Position numbers and translations under genes: made by a program. This document shows, one piece after another, positions 1-8,313 of a stretch of 64,000 bases of DNA (positions are counted from its first letter, which is position 1; each line of letters opens with the position of its first letter). The DNA is from Sphingomonas hankookensis. Its GTDB lineage: Bacteria; Pseudomonadota; Alphaproteobacteria; Sphingomonadales; Sphingomonadaceae. The notes below the pieces were generated by a model. It ran no database searches and was not told where the DNA came from. It saw only the letters and a list, made by a program, of their open reading frames with translations. The stretch covers positions 3,495,318 through 3,559,317 of the forward strand of contig NZ_CP117025.1 of the NCBI RefSeq assembly GCF_028551275.1, read 5' to 3'.

Positions 1-421
1 GCTGCGGCATGCCGGCGGCGAGCGGATAGAGCGCGACGGTGCCCGACGAATAATTGGCGACCGCCAGCAGGCCGCCGTTCGGCGCGATCGCGACATGGCA
101 GGGATCGTCGCCGCCGCTCGGCAGGTCGGCAAGGACCTTGCCGTCGCGGTCGGTCGCGACCATCCGCCCCTGCGCGAATTCCCGCACGAAATAACGCATG
201 TCGCCGCGCGACACGCCGAAGGATGCGTCCTTCAGCGCGGGATCGGCGTCGCCGACGCTCCAGCTGCGTGCCGTAGCGGGCAGGCGATAGACCCCCGCCC
301 CGCCCTTTCCGGCATAGGTGCCGGCGATCAGCGCCTGCCGCCATCCCTGCGCGCGGACAGGCAGGGCGGACAGGGTGGCGGTGGCGGCCATGCCGGCCAG
401 AACGGAGCGTCGCGTGGTCAT
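1..421 (-). CDS. Lactonase-family beta-propeller protein, 5' part only
   Basis: The gene runs off the left edge; the first 140 codons are present. The protein opens with a twin-arginine type leader (TTRRSVLAGM, a hydrophobic run, then ALPVRAQ as a likely cleavage site), so export to the periplasm is expected. The stretch DDPCHVAIAPNGG followed by LLAVANYSSGTV is typical of the 6-phosphogluconolactonase / 3-carboxymuconate cyclase-like seven-bladed propeller family (Pfam Lactonase). Exported members usually have unproven substrates, so a sugar lactonase role is a family-level guess. It is the last gene of a minus-strand group that includes sodC. Confidence 0.75.
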   Translation of the reverse strand, partial: MTTRRSVLAGMAATATLSALPVRAQGWRQALIAGTYAGKGGAGVYRLPATARSWSVGDADPALKDASFGVSRGDMRYFVREFAQGRMVATDRDGKVLADLPSGGDDPCHVAIAPNGGLLAVANYSSGTVALYPLAAGMPQ

Positions 422-456
422 GGACCCGCTATGCGCCGCCCGGCCGCCATGCGCAA

Positions 457-981
457 TCAGGCGGCGGTGAACACCCCGCAGGCGATGCGACCACCCGAAT
501 TGCCCGACGGGTCGGTCTTATAGTCGTCGGCATTGGCGTGGACCACGAACGCCGCTCCATCGGCGTCGAGCAGCCCGTCCATCGTGCCGGCGGGCAGCAT
601 GATCGTGACCGACCCCGATCCATCGGCACCGATGGTCAGGTTGGGCGCGTCACCCGCATGCGGGCCGGCGGGGTTGCTGGTGCCGTGCTGCTTCGACGTG
701 GGGTTCCAATGCCCGCCGGCGGTGGTGAAATCGGGCGCGTCGCAGCGGCCGGTGGTGTGGACATGCGCGCCATGGACGCCGGCGGGCATGCCGCGTGCGT
801 CGATCATGATCTGGATGCCGCCCGCCATTTCGGTCGCGGTGACGGTGCCGACATCGGCACCGGCGGCGGTGCGCAGCGGCGCGGTGGCGGTCCGGCCGGC
901 ACTCGCTCCGGTCGAGGCGGTGGTGGTGCAGCCGGCAAGCGCGGTGGCGGCGATGGCGGTGAGCAAGGTGGCACGCAGCAT
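457..981 (-). CDS. sodC: Cu/Zn superoxide dismutase, lipoprotein
   Basis: 174 aa. It converts superoxide to hydrogen peroxide and oxygen in the periplasm. The start at 981 gives a lipoprotein signal ending in LAGC (Cys18); an AAGGGGAA ribosome site lies just upstream, and a longer in-frame extension overlapping the next gene is unlikely. Metal ligands are visible: His73 and His75 (HVH), His91, His99, His108, Asp111 and His148. The conserved disulfide pair would be Cys80 and Cys168, and Arg165 in GGRIACGV is the substrate-guiding arginine. Catalytic residues appear intact. It follows the M23 peptidase gene after 56 bases and may share its transcript. Confidence 0.95.
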   Translation of the reverse strand: MLRATLLTAIAATALAGCTTTASTGASAGRTATAPLRTAAGADVGTVTATEMAGGIQIMIDARGMPAGVHGAHVHTTGRCDAPDFTTAGGHWNPTSKQHGTSNPAGPHAGDAPNLTIGADGSGSVTIMLPAGTMDGLLDADGAAFVVHANADDYKTDPSGNSGGRIACGVFTAA

Positions 982-1037
982 GATCGAGTTCCCCTTTGAT
1001 ACAGATGCGGAATGTTTCTCTGGCACCGAGGGTTCCG

Positions 1038-1829
1038 TCACGGCGTCATCGGTCCGGTCAGCAGCAGCGGATCGATCCGCGCATCGTGCCATTTCATGCC
1101 CCAGTGGAGATGCGGCCCCGTCGCCCGCCCGGTCGCGCCGATGGCGCCCACCACCTGTCCCTGGCGCACATGGTCGCCCGGCTTCACATCGATGCGCGAC
1201 AGATGGAGGAACGCACTGTTCAGTCCCATGCCGTGGTCGATCATCAGCAGATTGCCCTCCAGCGTGAAGGGGGCCGACGCCGCGAGGATGACGACGCCAT
1301 CGGCGGGCGCGGCAACGGGCGTGCCGGTCGGGCGCGCGACATCGACGCCCGAATGATAGGCGCCGGGTTCGCCGGCATAGATACGCTGCGACCCGAACAG
1401 GCCGGAGATGCGACCCTTGACCGGCCAGGCGAAGCGTTGCCGCCACCCCTGCGCATCGGTCGCTATGTCCCGCGCGGCGGCGATCTGCGCAAGTTCGGGC
1501 GCACGGCGGCGCTGGAATTCGGCGGAGGGCTGCGCGATGCGCGGCAGGGTCGGCAGCCGCTCGATCCGCCACGCGCGCGGCGCGACGCTCAAAGGACGGA
1601 CGATGCGCTGGCCATCAGGCAGCGTCGCGATCAGTGTCGCGGACGGGCCGGCGTCGCGGTCGAACGCGATCAGGAACTGCCCGTCCGGCGCGACGGCGAC
1701 CGGCTGTCCGTCCAGTTGCAGCGTCGCGCCTACGGCCACGCTGCCGGTCAGCACCGCGCCCTGCCCCGGCGCACCGCTCAGCACGATCGCGGCGGGAGCG
1801 GCCGCGATCAGGACGGTGGCGGCGATCAC
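1038..1829 (-). CDS. M23 family metallopeptidase (LytM-type)
   Basis: 263 aa. Predicted zinc endopeptidase that cuts peptidoglycan cross-links outside the inner membrane. An N-terminal hydrophobic segment (residues 1-20) acts as signal or anchor; a beta-rich middle follows; the M23 domain spans about 135-255 with the HxxxD zinc motif His159-Asp163, the HLHW motif at 240-243 and the TGRATGPHLHW surroundings that are classic for active members. The start codon is GTG and overlaps the stop of the DUF2093 gene in a GTGA arrangement, so translation is probably coupled. It forms a minus-strand operon with xseA and DUF2093. Confidence 0.93.
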   Translation of the reverse strand: MIAATVLIAAAPAAIVLSGAPGQGAVLTGSVAVGATLQLDGQPVAVAPDGQFLIAFDRDAGPSATLIATLPDGQRIVRPLSVAPRAWRIERLPTLPRIAQPSAEFQRRRAPELAQIAAARDIATDAQGWRQRFAWPVKGRISGLFGSQRIYAGEPGAYHSGVDVARPTGTPVAAPADGVVILAASAPFTLEGNLLMIDHGMGLNSAFLHLSRIDVKPGDHVRQGQVVGAIGATGRATGPHLHWGMKWHDARIDPLLLTGPMTP

Positions 1830-2023
1830 TCCGGCGCGAGCGCCTTGGTCGATGCCTCGGCATCGACATAGGCTTCCTGGCGGCCTGCATTCCAGTAGCG
1901 CAGTTCGTCGAGCGGGATACGGCTGCCGGTGACCGCACAGGTCACGAAGTCGCCATCGGCCAGCACCCGGAAGTTATTGGTCAGGTAGTGGAGCTTGGCG
2001 GGGCGGCTTTCGGGCTTCAGCAT
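1826..2023 (-). CDS. DUF2093 domain protein
   Basis: 65 aa. Small soluble protein matching the DUF2093 family of alphaproteobacteria by its core (PAKLHYL, FRVLADGDFVTCAVTG, IPLDELRYWN). The function of the family is unknown. The IPLDELRYW segment with an aromatic pair is the most conserved part and could be a binding surface. It sits 14 bases after xseA and overlaps the M23 gene by four bases, so the three genes are very likely co-transcribed. No membrane segment or signal is visible, and only one cysteine is present. Confidence 0.88.
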   Translation of the reverse strand: MLKPESRPAKLHYLTNNFRVLADGDFVTCAVTGSRIPLDELRYWNAGRQEAYVDAEASTKALAPE

Positions 2024-2037
2024 CTTGGGTGTCCGGA

Positions 2038-3534
2038 TCAGAGCAGGGTGGGTTGCGTGGGCTCGACATAGGCGCGCCCTCCGGCACGCTCAACCTTCGC
2101 GTCCAGCACGCCGTCGCGGAAGTGGAGTTGCAGCGCCCCGGCCGCGCGCGCATCGGCGGCGGTGGCGACGGTCTTGCCGTTCGTCTTCGCGACGACGCGG
2201 ACATAGCCTTTCTGCAGCAGATTGTCGGGGTTCACCTGTTCCAGCATCCGTGCGGTGCCGTCGAATCGGGCGCGCGCCTGCGCCAGCCGCTGGGTCAGCA
2301 TCGCAGGCCTGAGCGCATGGCCGTGACGGTCGAGGTTGCGCCGCGCGGTTGCCACGCGGCGTTCGAGTGCCAGCGACAGGCGACCGGCGACATCGTCCAG
2401 CCGCTGGCGCTGCGGCCCCAGCAACGCGTCGCGGCGCGGCATGACGCGGACCAGCGCCGCGAGCTGCTCGCGCCCGCGATCATGATAGCGCCGCACGCAA
2501 CGCTGGGTGCGCAGCGACAGGGTGGCGAGCGTGTGGGCAAGGTCGGCGCGGACCGGCACCGCCAGTTCGGCGGCGGCGGTCGGCGTCGGCGCGCGCAGGT
2601 CGGCGGCATGGTCGCACAGGGTCGTGTCGGTCTCATGGCCTACCGCCGAGATGACCGGGATCGGCGAGGCGGCGACCGCGCGAACGACGACTTCCTCGTT
2701 GAAGCACCACAGATCCTCGATCGACCCGCCGCCGCGCGCGACGATCAGGAGGTCGGGGCGATAGATCGTGCCGCGCTCACCATTTGCCGTACCCCCGCGC
2801 AGGCGGGGGTCCAGGGTTTCAGTCGCCGACGCCGGTGCTTCCGGCTCTGGACCCCCGCCTGCGCGGGGGTACGGGTTCGATTCTTCGGAAGTCGGGCGCG
2901 GGGGGAGCGCAGCGAACCCCTTCACCGCCGCCGCGATCTCCGCCGCCGCGCCTTCGCCCTGCACCTTGACCGGCCAGACGAGCACATGCGTCGGGCAGCG
3001 ATCGGCCAGCCGGTGGAGGATGTCGCGGATGACCGCGCCGGTCGGCGAGGTGACGATGCCGATGGTGCGCGGCATGAACGGCAGCGGACGCTTCTTCGCC
3101 GGATCGAACAGCCCCTCGCCCGCCAGCTTCGCCTTCAACTTCTCGAGCAGCGCCATCAGCGCGCCCTCGCCGGCCAGCTCCAGATGATCGATCACGATCT
3201 GGTAGCGCGAGCGGCCGGGATAGGTGGTGAGCTTGCCGGTGGCGATCACCTCGACGCCGTCCTGCGGCGTGAACGCCAGCCGCCCCGCCGATCCGCGCCA
3301 CATTACCCCGTCGATCAGCGCAGCATCGTCCTTGAGCGCCAGATAGACATGGCCCGACGACGCGCGCTTATAGCCCGAAATCTCGCCGCGCAGCCGGACG
3401 CGGCCGAACTCCCCCTCGACCATCCGCTTCAACCGGCCGGCGAGTTCGCTGACGCTTTCGGGCGCGGCGTTGTCGTTCGCGCGCGGCTCGGCTACGAGCC
3501 GGCTCGACATAAAATCGGGGAAACGATCGTCCAT
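2038..3534 (-). CDS. xseA: Exodeoxyribonuclease VII large subunit with an in-frame repeat insertion
   Basis: 498 aa, against about 400-460 for usual XseA. With XseB it degrades single-stranded DNA. Residues 25-120 hold the OB-fold ([23 protein letters not shown]); the catalytic domain follows, with [15 protein letters not shown] at 158-172 and the [15 protein letters not shown] motif at 262-276. Between them, about residues 219-252, is an alien stretch (PYPRAGGGP ... LDPRLRGG) that is the translation of a palindromic repeat found between genes elsewhere in the window. The reading frame is kept. The ATG at 3534 has an AGGA site five bases upstream but overlaps the start codon of divergent purD. 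Confidence 0.95.
   Translation of the reverse strand: MDDRFPDFMSSRLVAEPRANDNAAPESVSELAGRLKRMVEGEFGRVRLRGEISGYKRASSGHVYLALKDDAALIDGVMWRGSAGRLAFTPQDGVEVIATGKLTTYPGRSRYQIVIDHLELAGEGALMALLEKLKAKLAGEGLFDPAKKRPLPFMPRTIGIVTSPTGAVIRDILHRLADRCPTHVLVWPVKVQGEGAAAEIAAAVKGFAALPPRPTSEESNPYPRAGGGPEPEAPASATETLDPRLRGGTANGERGTIYRPDLLIVARGGGSIEDLWCFNEEVVVRAVAASPIPVISAVGHETDTTLCDHAADLRAPTPTAAAELAVPVRADLAHTLATLSLRTQRCVRRYHDRGREQLAALVRVMPRRDALLGPQRQRLDDVAGRLSLALERRVATARRNLDRHGHALRPAMLTQRLAQARARFDGTARMLEQVNPDNLLQKGYVRVVAKTNGKTVATAADARAAGALQLHFRDGVLDAKVERAGGRAYVEPTQPTLL
2788..2874. repeat. Full-length palindromic repeat (type 1) inside xseA
   Basis: About 87 bases. The left arm is GTACCCCCGCGCAGGCGGGG followed by TCCAGGG; the right arm is its near inverse, CTGGACCCCCGCCTGCGCGG followed by GGTAC; a variable spacer of about 30 bases lies between. 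Each arm is itself a hairpin (CCCCCGC-GCAG-GCGGGGG). Read on the minus strand it encodes [22 protein letters not shown] without a stop. The same arms recur at 20304-20391 and 61126-61212, and as single arms at three more places. Confidence 0.92.
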
Positions 3535-4804
3535 GAATGTCCTGTTGATCGGATCGGGTGGGCGCGAACATGCGCTGGCGTGGAAGCTGGCACAGTCGCC
3601 GCTTCTCGATACGCTTTATGCCGCGCCCGGCAACCCCGGCATCGCCCAATCCGCGACGCTGATCCCGCTGGACGTGACCGATCACGCCGCGGTGGTGCGC
3701 TTCTGCGTCGAACGGTCGGTCAAGCTGGTGGTGGTCGGGCCGGAAGCGCCGCTGGTCGCCGGCCTTGCCGACGATCTGCGCGCGGCCGGCATCGCGACCT
3801 TCGGGCCATCGGCAGCGGCGGCGCAGCTCGAAGGGTCGAAGGGCTATACCAAGGATCTGTGCCGCGAGGCCGATATCCCGACCGCAGGCTATGTCCGCGT
3901 GTCGTCGCTCGACGAGGCGATCGCCGCGCTCTCCCCCTTCTCGCTGCCGGTCGTCATCAAGGCCGATGGGCTTGCGGCAGGCAAGGGCGTGACCGTGGCG
4001 ATGGACCGTGCCGAGGCCGAGGGGGCATTGGCCGCGATCTTTGCCGATGCCGGCGGCGAGGCGGTGATCGAGGAGTTCCTCGCCGGCGAGGAAGCCAGCC
4101 TGTTCGTGCTGACCGATGGCGTGTCGCTGCTGCCGTTCGGGTCGGCGCAGGACCACAAGCGCGTCGGCGACGGCGATACCGGGCCGAATACCGGCGGCAT
4201 GGGGGCCTATTCCCCCGCCCCGGTCCTGACGCCGGCGCTGGAGAAACTGGCGATCGATACCATCGTCGCGCCGACCGTCCGCGCGATGGCAGCGCGTGGC
4301 ACGCCCTATTCCGGCGTTCTCTATGCCGGGCTGATGCTGACCGATCGCGGACCGAAGCTGATCGAATACAACGCGCGCTTCGGCGATCCCGAATGCCAGG
4401 TGCTGATGGCGCGGCTCGACAGCGATCTGCTGCCGGTGCTGCTGGCAGTCGCGCAGGGAACCCTGGCAGAGGTGGCGCCGCCCGCCTTCAGCGACGATAC
4501 CGCATTGACGGTCGTGATGGCGGCACCCGGCTATCCGGGCACGCCGGAAACGGGCCGCGCGATCGGCGGGATCGACGCGGCGGAGGCGACCGGCGCGACG
4601 GTGTTTCATGCGGGAACCCGTTCGGAGGGTGCAGGCGTTGTGACCGCCGGTGGCCGGGTGCTGGCCGTGACCGGGCGCGGGGCCAGTGTGACCGCCGCGC
4701 AGGAAGCGGCGTACCGGGCGGTCGATGCGCTCGACTTTCCGGGCTTCTGCCGCCGCGACATCGGCTGGCGGGAAGTCGCGCGCGAAGCGGCGATGAAGGA
4801 TTGA
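3533..4804 (+). CDS. purD: Phosphoribosylamine-glycine ligase (GAR synthetase)
   Basis: 423 aa, normal length. Second step of purine synthesis: joins glycine to 5-phosphoribosylamine using ATP. Start [19 protein letters not shown] matches the family N-terminus exactly, which fixes the ATG at 3533 although a longer frame is open upstream. The ATP-grasp domain spans about 105-310 ([21 protein letters not shown], then [13 protein letters not shown] near 285), followed by the C-terminal domain. The start codon shares two bases with that of xseA on the other strand, so the purD promoter must lie within xseA. A GGGGAA ribosome site lies about ten bases upstream. Confidence 0.97.
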   Translation: MNVLLIGSGGREHALAWKLAQSPLLDTLYAAPGNPGIAQSATLIPLDVTDHAAVVRFCVERSVKLVVVGPEAPLVAGLADDLRAAGIATFGPSAAAAQLEGSKGYTKDLCREADIPTAGYVRVSSLDEAIAALSPFSLPVVIKADGLAAGKGVTVAMDRAEAEGALAAIFADAGGEAVIEEFLAGEEASLFVLTDGVSLLPFGSAQDHKRVGDGDTGPNTGGMGAYSPAPVLTPALEKLAIDTIVAPTVRAMAARGTPYSGVLYAGLMLTDRGPKLIEYNARFGDPECQVLMARLDSDLLPVLLAVAQGTLAEVAPPAFSDDTALTVVMAAPGYPGTPETGRAIGGIDAAEATGATVFHAGTRSEGAGVVTAGGRVLAVTGRGASVTAAQEAAYRAVDALDFPGFCRRDIGWREVAREAAMKD

Positions 4805-4808
4805 GACG

Positions 4809-5384
4809 ATGGATAGCGGCACCACTCCCCTGCAATCGCCCGGTTTCCTGGGCGCGCTGACGACGGTCCATTTCGTCCTGATCGCCGTGCTGGCGGTGCT
4901 GACGATCATCGGCATCGCCTATGGCATGAAGCTGGCGCGGGCGCGGCGGCAGGCAGCGCGCGAGCTGGAGGATGCCGGGCATCTGGAGCATGGCGATGCG
5001 GCGGTCCCCGAGCCGGCGGCAGCGGTCGAGACTGCGCGTCCGACTCCGCCGGTCGAACGGACGCCGGTCGAGCGCATGCCGGAACCGGCGATCGCTCCCG
5101 CGCCTGCTCCGGTCGCCACCCCGATACCGGCCGCGCCCGCTGCTGCGGATACCGACCTGACCCGCCTGAAAGGTCTCGGCCCCAAGGTCGCGGCGATGCT
5201 GATCGAACAGGGCGTTCCCGATATCGCGACGTTGGCGACACTGGATGCCGCCCGGGCCGATGCGGTCGCCGCGCAACTCGGCATGTTCGCACCGCGCATG
5301 ACGAAGGATCGCTGGGTCGAACAGGCGCAGTTCCTTGCGGCGGGCGATATCGCCGGGTTCGAGGCCAGGTTCGGAAAGCTGTAG
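4809..5384 (+). CDS. Membrane-anchored helix-hairpin-helix protein
   Basis: 191 aa. One transmembrane helix near residues 20-42 (TTVHFVLIAVLAVLTIIGIAYG), a basic stretch, then a long Pro/Ala/Glu-rich linker (about 60-125) and a C-terminal domain with LTRLKGLGPKVAAMLIEQGVPDIATLA. That is a helix-hairpin-helix fold like those of DNA-binding and structure-recognition proteins, with the GLGPK hairpin intact. It would place the HhH unit in the cytoplasm on a tether. It starts four bases after purD and is probably co-transcribed. Function is not known; similar architectures are common in sphingomonads as conserved hypotheticals. Confidence 0.8.
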   Translation: MDSGTTPLQSPGFLGALTTVHFVLIAVLAVLTIIGIAYGMKLARARRQAARELEDAGHLEHGDAAVPEPAAAVETARPTPPVERTPVERMPEPAIAPAPAPVATPIPAAPAAADTDLTRLKGLGPKVAAMLIEQGVPDIATLATLDAARADAVAAQLGMFAPRMTKDRWVEQAQFLAAGDIAGFEARFGKL

Positions 5385-5412
5385 CGCCGGTCGATACCGC
5401 GTCGTACCCGCG

Positions 5413-6033
5413 CTACATCAGGCGCAGCGATTCATCGATGACGTGGTTGATGTGGTGCAGGACGTCGGACGTCTGGCGCGACAGATGCCGGATTTCGTCG
5501 GCGACGACCGCAAAGGCCCGGCCGCCCTCTCCGATCCGTGCCGCCTCGATCCGGGCATTGAAGGCGACCACCCGCTTCTGCGCGGCGATGTCGGCGACCC
5601 GGTGGAGCAACGTACCGGCTTCGCGGGTCAGGTTCTCGCGGCGCTCGCTGACCTTGGTCAGGTGGCGCGTATGGGTGACATCGACATAGGTCAGGATGGC
5701 GCCCCCCTGATCGACCGGCGTGAAGCAGATTTCCAGGATCGTCCCGTCGTCGAAATGATGGTCGAAGTGCCGCACTTCGCCCGCCCGCCGCCATGCGCGA
5801 TGATTTTCGACGACCCCGGCCACCCGGTCCGGCGACCAGCCGACGGCCGCGCCGACATGGGCGAGATATTCCGGCAAGCTCGCCCCGGGGCCGATGGCCG
5901 AACCGGCAAAGCCCAGCATGCGGCCGACATGCGCGTTCATCGGCACGATTCGCTCGGCAGCATCATAGACGAGCATGCCGTGGCGCATATGGTTCATGAC
6001 CAACGCTAGGAGTTCGGGTGCCGCCATCGCCAA
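5413..6033 (-). CDS. PAS domain protein with a chemoreceptor-tip segment
   Basis: 206 aa, soluble. Residues 1-125 form a PAS domain (MNHMRHGMLVYDAAERIVPMN ... GAILTYVDVTHTRHL), the kind that binds small ligands or cofactors. Residues 130-206 resemble the hairpin tip of methyl-accepting chemotaxis proteins: VAFNARIEAARIGEGGRAFAVVADEIRHLSRQTSDV matches the consensus [27 protein letters not shown]. The methylation helices and HAMP or membrane parts of full receptors are absent. It may be a minimal cytoplasmic sensor that contacts CheA/CheW, but no che genes are nearby. Its stop is close to that of the HhH gene (convergent). Confidence 0.8.
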   Translation of the reverse strand: MAMAAPELLALVMNHMRHGMLVYDAAERIVPMNAHVGRMLGFAGSAIGPGASLPEYLAHVGAAVGWSPDRVAGVVENHRAWRRAGEVRHFDHHFDDGTILEICFTPVDQGGAILTYVDVTHTRHLTKVSERRENLTREAGTLLHRVADIAAQKRVVAFNARIEAARIGEGGRAFAVVADEIRHLSRQTSDVLHHINHVIDESLRLM

Positions 6034-6110
6034 GATCGTATACCTTTCGACACGAGCGGTAGCCCCAATCTCCCTAACGGACCGTTACGCAGGCGAAACC
6101 GGGTGGCGCG

Positions 6111-7415
6111 TTACGCCGCCTGCTCCACCAGCAATTTGTCGATCTTGCGCCCGTCCATATCGACGATCTCGAAGCGCCAGCCCTGTTCGGTGAAATGCTC
6201 GCCCTCGGTCGGCAGGTGCTTGAGGATGGCGAGCGCGAGGCCGGCCACGGTCGCATAGTCGCGGTCCTCGGGCAGGTCGATGCCGATGCGTTCGGCCAGC
6301 TGGTCGGCAGGCGTCTGGCCCGATACCAGCAGCGATCCGTCGTCGCGCCGGACGATATGCGGATGGTCGCCCTCCTCCGCATCCGACGCGAAATCGCCCG
6401 CGATCGCGCGCAGCAGGTCGGCTGGCGTCACGATTCCTTCGAAATGGCCATATTCGTCATGGACGAGGCCCATCGGCACCGCCGCCCGGCGGATCGCCTG
6501 CAACGCGTCCATCGCATCGACCTGATCGGGCAGCACCGGTGCCTCGTGCAACAGCGTGCGCAGATCGAGCGGTTCGCCGCGACAGATCGCCGCGACGATG
6601 TCGCGCGCCTGCACCACGCCGATCACCGCATCGACCGATCCTTCGGCCACCGGCAGGCGGGTGTGCGGCGTCGTCGCCATCGCCGCGCGGATGCCGGCAT
6701 CGTCGAGCGTGACGTCGAGCCATTCGACTTCGGTCCGCGGCGTCATCACCTCGCGTACCGGACGGTCGGCAAGGCGGACGACGCCCGAGATGATCGAGCG
6801 CTCATGCTCCTCGATCACGCCCGACTTGCTGGCTTCGGCGACCAGCAGGTGCAGTTCCTCCGCCGTCACCCGGTTTTCGGATTCGCGGTTCATCCGCAGC
6901 AGCTTGAAGATCAGGCCCGAGGTGGTGTCGAGCAGCCACACGAACGGCGCGGTGATCCGCGACAGCCACAGCATCGGCAGCGCGACCAGCACCGCGATCG
7001 GTTCCGGGCTGCGCAGCGCGAACTGCTTGGGCACCAGTTCGCCGATCACCAGGCTGGCAAAGGTCGTGACGCCGATGACGACGCCGAACCCGACATTGGC
7101 CGCGAGCGATTCGGGCAGGCCCAGCAGCACCAGCCGCTCGCCGACCGGCCCGCCCAGGCTGGCGCCCGAATAGGCGCCCGACAGGATGCCGATCAGGGTG
7201 ATGCCGATCTGGACGGTCGACAGGAATTTGCCGGGATCGTCGGCCAGCCGCATCGCGGTAGCAGCACCCCTGCCCCCCGCTTTCGCCAAGCCTTCGAGCC
7301 GTGCCTTGCGCGCGGAGACGATGGCGAGTTCGGACATGGCGAACACGCCGTTCAACGCCACCAGCGCGAGGATGATGACGACGTCGAACCAGGGGAAGGG
7401 TGTGAGAGGTTCCAT
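6111..7415 (-). CDS. CNNM/CorC-type membrane protein (hemolysin family)
   Basis: 434 aa from the chosen start MEPLTPFPWFDVV; an in-frame ATG 39 bases upstream is possible. Residues 1-190 are the DUF21/CNNM transmembrane domain with three or four helices (ILALVALNGVFAMSELAIVSARKARLE is characteristic); about 200-330 hold two CBS domains (RPVREVMTPRTEVEWLD; MGLVHDEYGHFEGIVTPADLLRAIAG); the end is a CorC_HlyC domain. Members of this family are implicated in magnesium and cobalt efflux, and the old name hemolysin is a misnomer. It is divergent from the OmpA gene. Confidence 0.9.
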   Translation of the reverse strand: MEPLTPFPWFDVVIILALVALNGVFAMSELAIVSARKARLEGLAKAGGRGAATAMRLADDPGKFLSTVQIGITLIGILSGAYSGASLGGPVGERLVLLGLPESLAANVGFGVVIGVTTFASLVIGELVPKQFALRSPEPIAVLVALPMLWLSRITAPFVWLLDTTSGLIFKLLRMNRESENRVTAEELHLLVAEASKSGVIEEHERSIISGVVRLADRPVREVMTPRTEVEWLDVTLDDAGIRAAMATTPHTRLPVAEGSVDAVIGVVQARDIVAAICRGEPLDLRTLLHEAPVLPDQVDAMDALQAIRRAAVPMGLVHDEYGHFEGIVTPADLLRAIAGDFASDAEEGDHPHIVRRDDGSLLVSGQTPADQLAERIGIDLPEDRDYATVAGLALAILKHLPTEGEHFTEQGWRFEIVDMDGRKIDKLLVEQAA

Positions 7416-7589
7416 TGAACTGCCCCACCCATGCCGCAATGCCGCGCCCCGCACAACCGGCGAGTCGCGGCGGGACGATCAATTTGAGCGTCGGCCGGTC
7501 AGGAACCGTTCAAAACGGATGCGGAACAAGTGCGGCGTTGCCCGGTTTTTCCGGGCAAGACCGAAATTGGATACGTTGGAGGACATGAC

Positions 7590-8267
7590 ATGGCGAAGGG
7601 CTCGAAATTCTGGATCGCGGGTGCGCTGTCGGCGGCGCTGCTGACCGGCGGGTGCGTGACCGACCCGGAAACCGGCGAGCGCAGCATCTCGCGCGCGGCG
7701 ATCGGCGGCATCGGCGGTGCGGTCGGCGGCTATCTGCTGGGCGATCTCGTTGGCGGACGCCGCGACCGGACCGAGAAGATTTTGGGTGCCGGCATCGGCG
7801 GCCTCGCCGGCGCGGGGATCGGCGCGTACATGGACAAGCAGGAGCGCGACCTGCGCGCCCGCACCGCGGGCACCGATGTCGAAGTGACGCGGCGCGGCGA
7901 TGACCTCGTGCTCAACATGCCGGCGGGGATTACCTTCGCCTATGATAGCGCCAATGTGCAGCCGCAGTTCCGCGCGACGCTGGACCAGGTCGCCGACGTG
8001 CTGCGCGATTACAACCAGACCTATATCGACGTGTACGGCCACACCGACTCGACCGGTTCGGACGCCTATAACCAGACGCTGTCGGAGCGTCGCGCCGCAT
8101 CGGTCGCGACCTATCTGACCTCACGCGGGGTACAGTCGGCCCGCATCGGCACGCGCGGTTTCGGCGAGACCCAGCCGATCGCGTCGAACGAGACCGAGGA
8201 AGGCCGCGCCGAAAACCGCCGCGTCGAGATCAAGATCGTGCCGATCGAGCAGGACCAGCTGCGGTAA
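7590..8267 (+). CDS. OmpA-family outer-membrane lipoprotein (YiaD-like)
   Basis: 225 aa. The start at 7590 follows a strong GGAGGA site. Signal sequence with a lipid-acceptor Cys22 (LTGGC, a slightly atypical lipobox). Residues 35-85 are glycine-zipper segments (GGIGGAVGGYLLG, GAGIGGLAGAGIGAYMD) that probably insert in the membrane. The OmpA C-terminal domain occupies about 105-220 with YGHTDSTGSDAYNQTLSERRA, holding the Asp and Arg residues that grip diaminopimelate in peptidoglycan. It ties the outer membrane to the cell wall. It is convergent with map; a palindromic hairpin lies between them. Confidence 0.92.
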   Translation: MAKGSKFWIAGALSAALLTGGCVTDPETGERSISRAAIGGIGGAVGGYLLGDLVGGRRDRTEKILGAGIGGLAGAGIGAYMDKQERDLRARTAGTDVEVTRRGDDLVLNMPAGITFAYDSANVQPQFRATLDQVADVLRDYNQTYIDVYGHTDSTGSDAYNQTLSERRAASVATYLTSRGVQSARIGTRGFGETQPIASNETEEGRAENRRVEIKIVPIEQDQLR

Positions 8268-8278
8268 TGTGCGATGTT

Positions 8279-8312
8279 CCGCCGTACCCCTGCGCAGGCA
8301 GGGGTATGGCGG
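8279..8312. terminator. Hairpin between convergent ompA-like gene and map, a single type 1 repeat arm
   Basis: A 15-base stem, CCGCCGTACCCCTGC paired with GCAGGGGTATGGCGG, around a GCAG tetraloop, one base before the map stop. The core equals one arm of the type 1 palindromic repeat. No T-run follows on either strand, so it may act as a bidirectional stop or as a barrier to 3' exonucleases. Confidence 0.6.
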
Positions 8313-8313
8313 A

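Noticed and set aside
2768..2969. Short plus-strand ORFs over the repeat in xseA (with PRAGGGP-like peptides)
   Set aside because: They are translations of the palindromic repeat on the non-coding strand, without start signals.
2029..4860. 943-codon plus-strand open frame across xseA and purD
   Set aside because: Shadow of xseA (antisense) and of purD (another frame); Arg/Gly/Ala-rich composition, no domain, and two real genes account for the region.
3368..4915. 515-codon minus-strand frame opposite purD
   Set aside because: Antisense of purD with His/Arg-rich composition typical of high-GC shadow frames.
5413..6033. Full methyl-accepting chemotaxis receptor
   Set aside because: No membrane segment, HAMP or methylation helices; only the tip-like part is present, so it is listed as a PAS protein with a tip segment.
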